A DNA stretch of 64,000 bases from Bacillus_BD sp963708895. Its GTDB lineage: Bacteria; Bacillota; Bacilli; Bacillales; Cytobacillaceae. Both the position numbers and the translations under genes were made by a program. The DNA lies in assembly GCA_963708895.1 (NCBI GenBank), contig CAVPUE010000002.1:310001-374000 (forward strand). Direction: 5' to 3'. The first letter of the stretch is position 1. Each line of letters begins with the position of its first letter. The notes beneath the pieces are model-generated. The model was not told the DNA's origin and searched no databases. It worked only from the letters and a program-made list of their open reading frames with translations. Shown piece after piece: positions 61,898-64,000 of this stretch.

Positions 61898-63319
61898 ATG
61901 AAAGAGATGCGTCATGATTCTTTTCCGCAACAAACACTCCAGGATTGGAAACAAAAAGTTGCAGATATTGAATCATTAACAAGTAGAACGTATGAGGATG
62001 TCATTCTAAAACCGCTATATACGAAAGAAGATTTACAGCATCAACCCCAATCCTCTTTTCCAGGGAGTGGTGATTATCGGCGGGGAGCAAATCCATTAGG
62101 GTATATTTCAAAACCATGGAAAGTAGCACAAAAAATTCATTTTAAGAATATTAAAGATTTTAAAACACAACTTCATTCATCTTTTCAAAAAGGACAAACT
62201 TCTATATCTTTTACACCCTCATTATCAATCATGAAACACTTACCACAACTTTTTTTGAATATCTACCAACAACATCCATTTTCTGTAAATGGAGCTCATT
62301 TTCAACAAGAGATCGTAGAGGCTCTTATAAAAATGAAGCATTCAGAGAAAATATCTGGTTTTATTGGGAAGGACCCGATTGCTCTATATGTACAAGACCC
62401 TAAGATGAACTTGGATGAAAGTTATGAAGGATTAATGAAAACCATTGAAAGTGCATCTTCTAGTTGCCCTCAATTAAAAACGATTCTAATCGATACGACA
62501 CCTTATCATAATAGTGGAGCAACCGCTGTACAAGAACTAGCAATCGCTCTTTCAACGGCTGTCCAACATATAGAAGAAATGAGAAAACGCGGGCTAGAAT
62601 TAAAGAACAATATCGAAAAAATGGTGTTTCATTTTTCCATTAACAGTCAATTTTTTATGGAAATAGCCAAACTACGGGCAATCAAAGTACTTTGGAGCAA
62701 AATTTTAGAAGCATACAAAATAGAAGTCAATGAAGACTTCATCACCGTTTCTGCAGAAACATCCTCATTTACTAAAACGATTTATGATCCATATGTAAAT
62801 CTATTAAGAGCAGGAAATGAAGCTTTCGCAGCGGTATTGGGTGGCGTTCAATTTTTGCATATCAGTCCATATAACGAGCTTGAGGGAAAAATAACAGACC
62901 TTTCAGATCGTATCGCAAGGAATATGCATTTTATTTTGAGGGATGAAGCAAGGTTGGGCTCGATTATTGATCCAGCTGGTGGCTCCTGGTATATAGAATC
63001 CTTAACAAATGCATTAATCGAAAACGCTTGGAAACTTTTTCTTGAAATCGATGATAAGGGTGGAATTGTTAAAACCATTCAAACCAATTGGCTGCAAGAA
63101 CAAATCAATAAAGTGATGGCAAGGCGAGAACAAGATGTATTAACTCGAAATAGAATCATCGTGGGTACGAATAAGTATGAATTTAAAGACGATATCCCCC
63201 TTCAAATCAAGAAAAAAACTGAAGTTGGGCAAACATCAAGTATTGAACATCTGATTGAAAAGCGCCTATCTGAAAAATATGAAGAATTGCGGAAACAGAA
63301 GGTGATTGGTCATGAATGA
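61898..63319 (+). CDS. mutA: Methylmalonyl-CoA mutase small subunit
   Basis: 473 residues of the mutase barrel: DVILKPLYTKEDL, FPGSGDYRRGANPLGYISKPW, SAETSSFTKTIYDPYVNLLRAGNEAF and DPAGGSWYIESLT. No DxHxxG B12-binding domain follows, so the subunit is shorter than the roughly 600-residue forms and must rely on MutB for cofactor. Start is uncertain: GGGGGGAAG lies 20 nt before ATG 61898. Converts between methylmalonyl-CoA and succinyl-CoA with MutB. Confidence 0.9.
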   Translation: MKEMRHDSFPQQTLQDWKQKVADIESLTSRTYEDVILKPLYTKEDLQHQPQSSFPGSGDYRRGANPLGYISKPWKVAQKIHFKNIKDFKTQLHSSFQKGQTSISFTPSLSIMKHLPQLFLNIYQQHPFSVNGAHFQQEIVEALIKMKHSEKISGFIGKDPIALYVQDPKMNLDESYEGLMKTIESASSSCPQLKTILIDTTPYHNSGATAVQELAIALSTAVQHIEEMRKRGLELKNNIEKMVFHFSINSQFFMEIAKLRAIKVLWSKILEAYKIEVNEDFITVSAETSSFTKTIYDPYVNLLRAGNEAFAAVLGGVQFLHISPYNELEGKITDLSDRIARNMHFILRDEARLGSIIDPAGGSWYIESLTNALIENAWKLFLEIDDKGGIVKTIQTNWLQEQINKVMARREQDVLTRNRIIVGTNKYEFKDDIPLQIKKKTEVGQTSSIEHLIEKRLSEKYEELRKQKVIGHE

Positions 63320-64000
63320 AAAGCCGGATTTCAAGAAAATCTCGATTTTTTCAAATAACCAGCCCAATGAAGATAGTTGGAAGAAGACGGTAGAGGAAAA
63401 GATGAACCAATCGATAACCAATCTTTGTATATGAGACGAACGAAGGAATTTCTACAAAAATCCTTTATACAGAACAGGATATTAAAAATATTCGCCATTT
63501 ACATGAGTTTCCAGGGCTACCACCTTACACAAGAGGTCCATATCCAACGATGTATGTTAATAAACCATGGACGATTCGTCAATATGCTGGTTTTTCAACT
63601 GCCGAAGAGAGTAATGCGTTTTATCGCCGTAATTTAGCGATGGGACAGAAGGGATTATCTGTAGCCTTTGACCTTCCGACACATCGAGGCTATGATTCAG
63701 ATCATCCACGTGTGATTGGAGATGTGGGAAAAGCTGGAGTTGCTATTGATTGCATTGTTGATATGAAGATTCTGTTTGAAGGGATCCCACTTGATTCAAT
63801 GTCTGTATCAATGACAATGAATGGTGCTGTTTTACCGATTATGGCTTTTTTTATAGTGGCAGCAGAAGAACAAGGGGTGTCACAAGAAAAGTTAACGGGA
63901 ACGATTCAAAATGATATTTTAAAAGAATTCATGGTGCGTAATACGTATATATATCCTCCGAAAATGTCTATGAAAATTATTGCCGATATCTTTCAATATA
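63312..64000 (+). CDS. mutB: Methylmalonyl-CoA mutase large subunit, partial, apparent 5' frameshift
   Basis: ATG 63312 has AAGGTG 8 nt upstream, overlaps mutA by 8 bp and reads MNEKPDFKKISIF... for 40 codons to a TGA at 63432-63434. One base further the frame from 63433 is open to the window end and encodes ETNEGISTKILYT, FPGLPPYTRGPYPTMYVNKPW, GQKGLSVAFDLPTHRGYDSD and MTMNGAVLPIMAF, clearly MutB. A single extra base near 63428-63432 explains the break. The right end is cut by the window. Confidence 0.88.

Noticed and set aside
1..64000. CRISPR array, toxin-antitoxin pair, prophage or restriction system
   Set aside because: No regular short repeats with spacers, integrase, phage structural genes, methylase-nuclease pairs or toxin-like small gene pairs were seen; nearly all genes are core Bacillaceae genes in conserved order.

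Overview
The window is chromosomal DNA from an endospore-forming, naturally AT-rich member of the Bacillaceae. The evidence is a complete spoIIIA operon, spoIVB and spo0A, a comG pilus operon, Bacillus-type ribosome binding sites with frequent TTG/GTG starts, and a gene order that follows the Bacillus subtilis pbpA-pst-yqg-comG-yqh-spoIIIA-acc-dxs-recN-spo0A-bkd segment almost gene for gene. No rRNA, tRNA, CRISPR array, prophage or insertion sequence is visible.

Layout. 1-5.4 kb: end of a class B penicillin-binding protein, then the phosphate operon pstS-pstC-pstA-pstB-phoU behind a tandem array of PhoP-type hexamers. 5.4-16.6 kb: yqg-type housekeeping genes (ribosomal protein L33, folate cyclo-ligase, DUF92 protein, GluP rhomboid protease, YqgQ, LysM/M14 peptidoglycan peptidase, metallo-hydrolase, MidA-type methyltransferase, a SufR-like regulator). 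16.8-21.1 kb: comGA-GG and yqzE. 21.1-24.2 kb, minus strand: yqhG, the SNF2-type helicase yqhH and the rhodanese yqhL. 24.5-32.9 kb: lipM, a B12-dependent ribonucleotide reductase gene interrupted by a group I intron, yqhO, yqhP, yqhR, pepP, efp. 33.5-38.9 kb: spoIIIAA-AH. 39.1-49.7 kb: accB, accC, yqhY, nusB, xseA, xseB, ispA, dxs, the TlyA-like yqxC, argR, recN. 49.9-53.4 kb: spoIVB, spo0A, a glycerophosphodiesterase, a DUF2627 protein. 53.6-61.7 kb: sigma-54 activator bkdR and the branched-chain 2-oxoacid dehydrogenase operon. 61.9-64 kb: methylmalonyl-CoA mutase genes, cut by the window edge.

How the genes work together. The bkd operon converts branched-chain 2-oxoacids to acyl-CoAs. Valine and isoleucine catabolism continue to propionyl-CoA, and the neighbouring B12-dependent mutase could handle the resulting methylmalonyl-CoA, so two B12 enzymes (the reductase and the mutase) lie in this one segment. 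accBC, efp, dxs and ispA are core biosynthesis; the spoIIIA, spoIVB and spo0A genes form the sporulation core.

The most interesting non-coding content is (1) a 304-nt group I intron with a checkable P1, P7 and P10 inside the ribonucleotide reductase gene, with no homing endonuclease; (2) a roughly 190-bp intergenic repeat present three times on the + strand, with paired base changes in one hairpin; (3) a long hairpin element with its own terminator between efp and spoIIIAA; and (4) an operator-like inverted repeat shared by the SufR-like regulator and the methyltransferase gene. Four genes show apparent one-base reading-frame problems (a hypothetical gene near 6.4 kb, the spoIIIAD start, the accC 3' end, the mutB 5' end), which should be checked against reads before any biological meaning is given to them.
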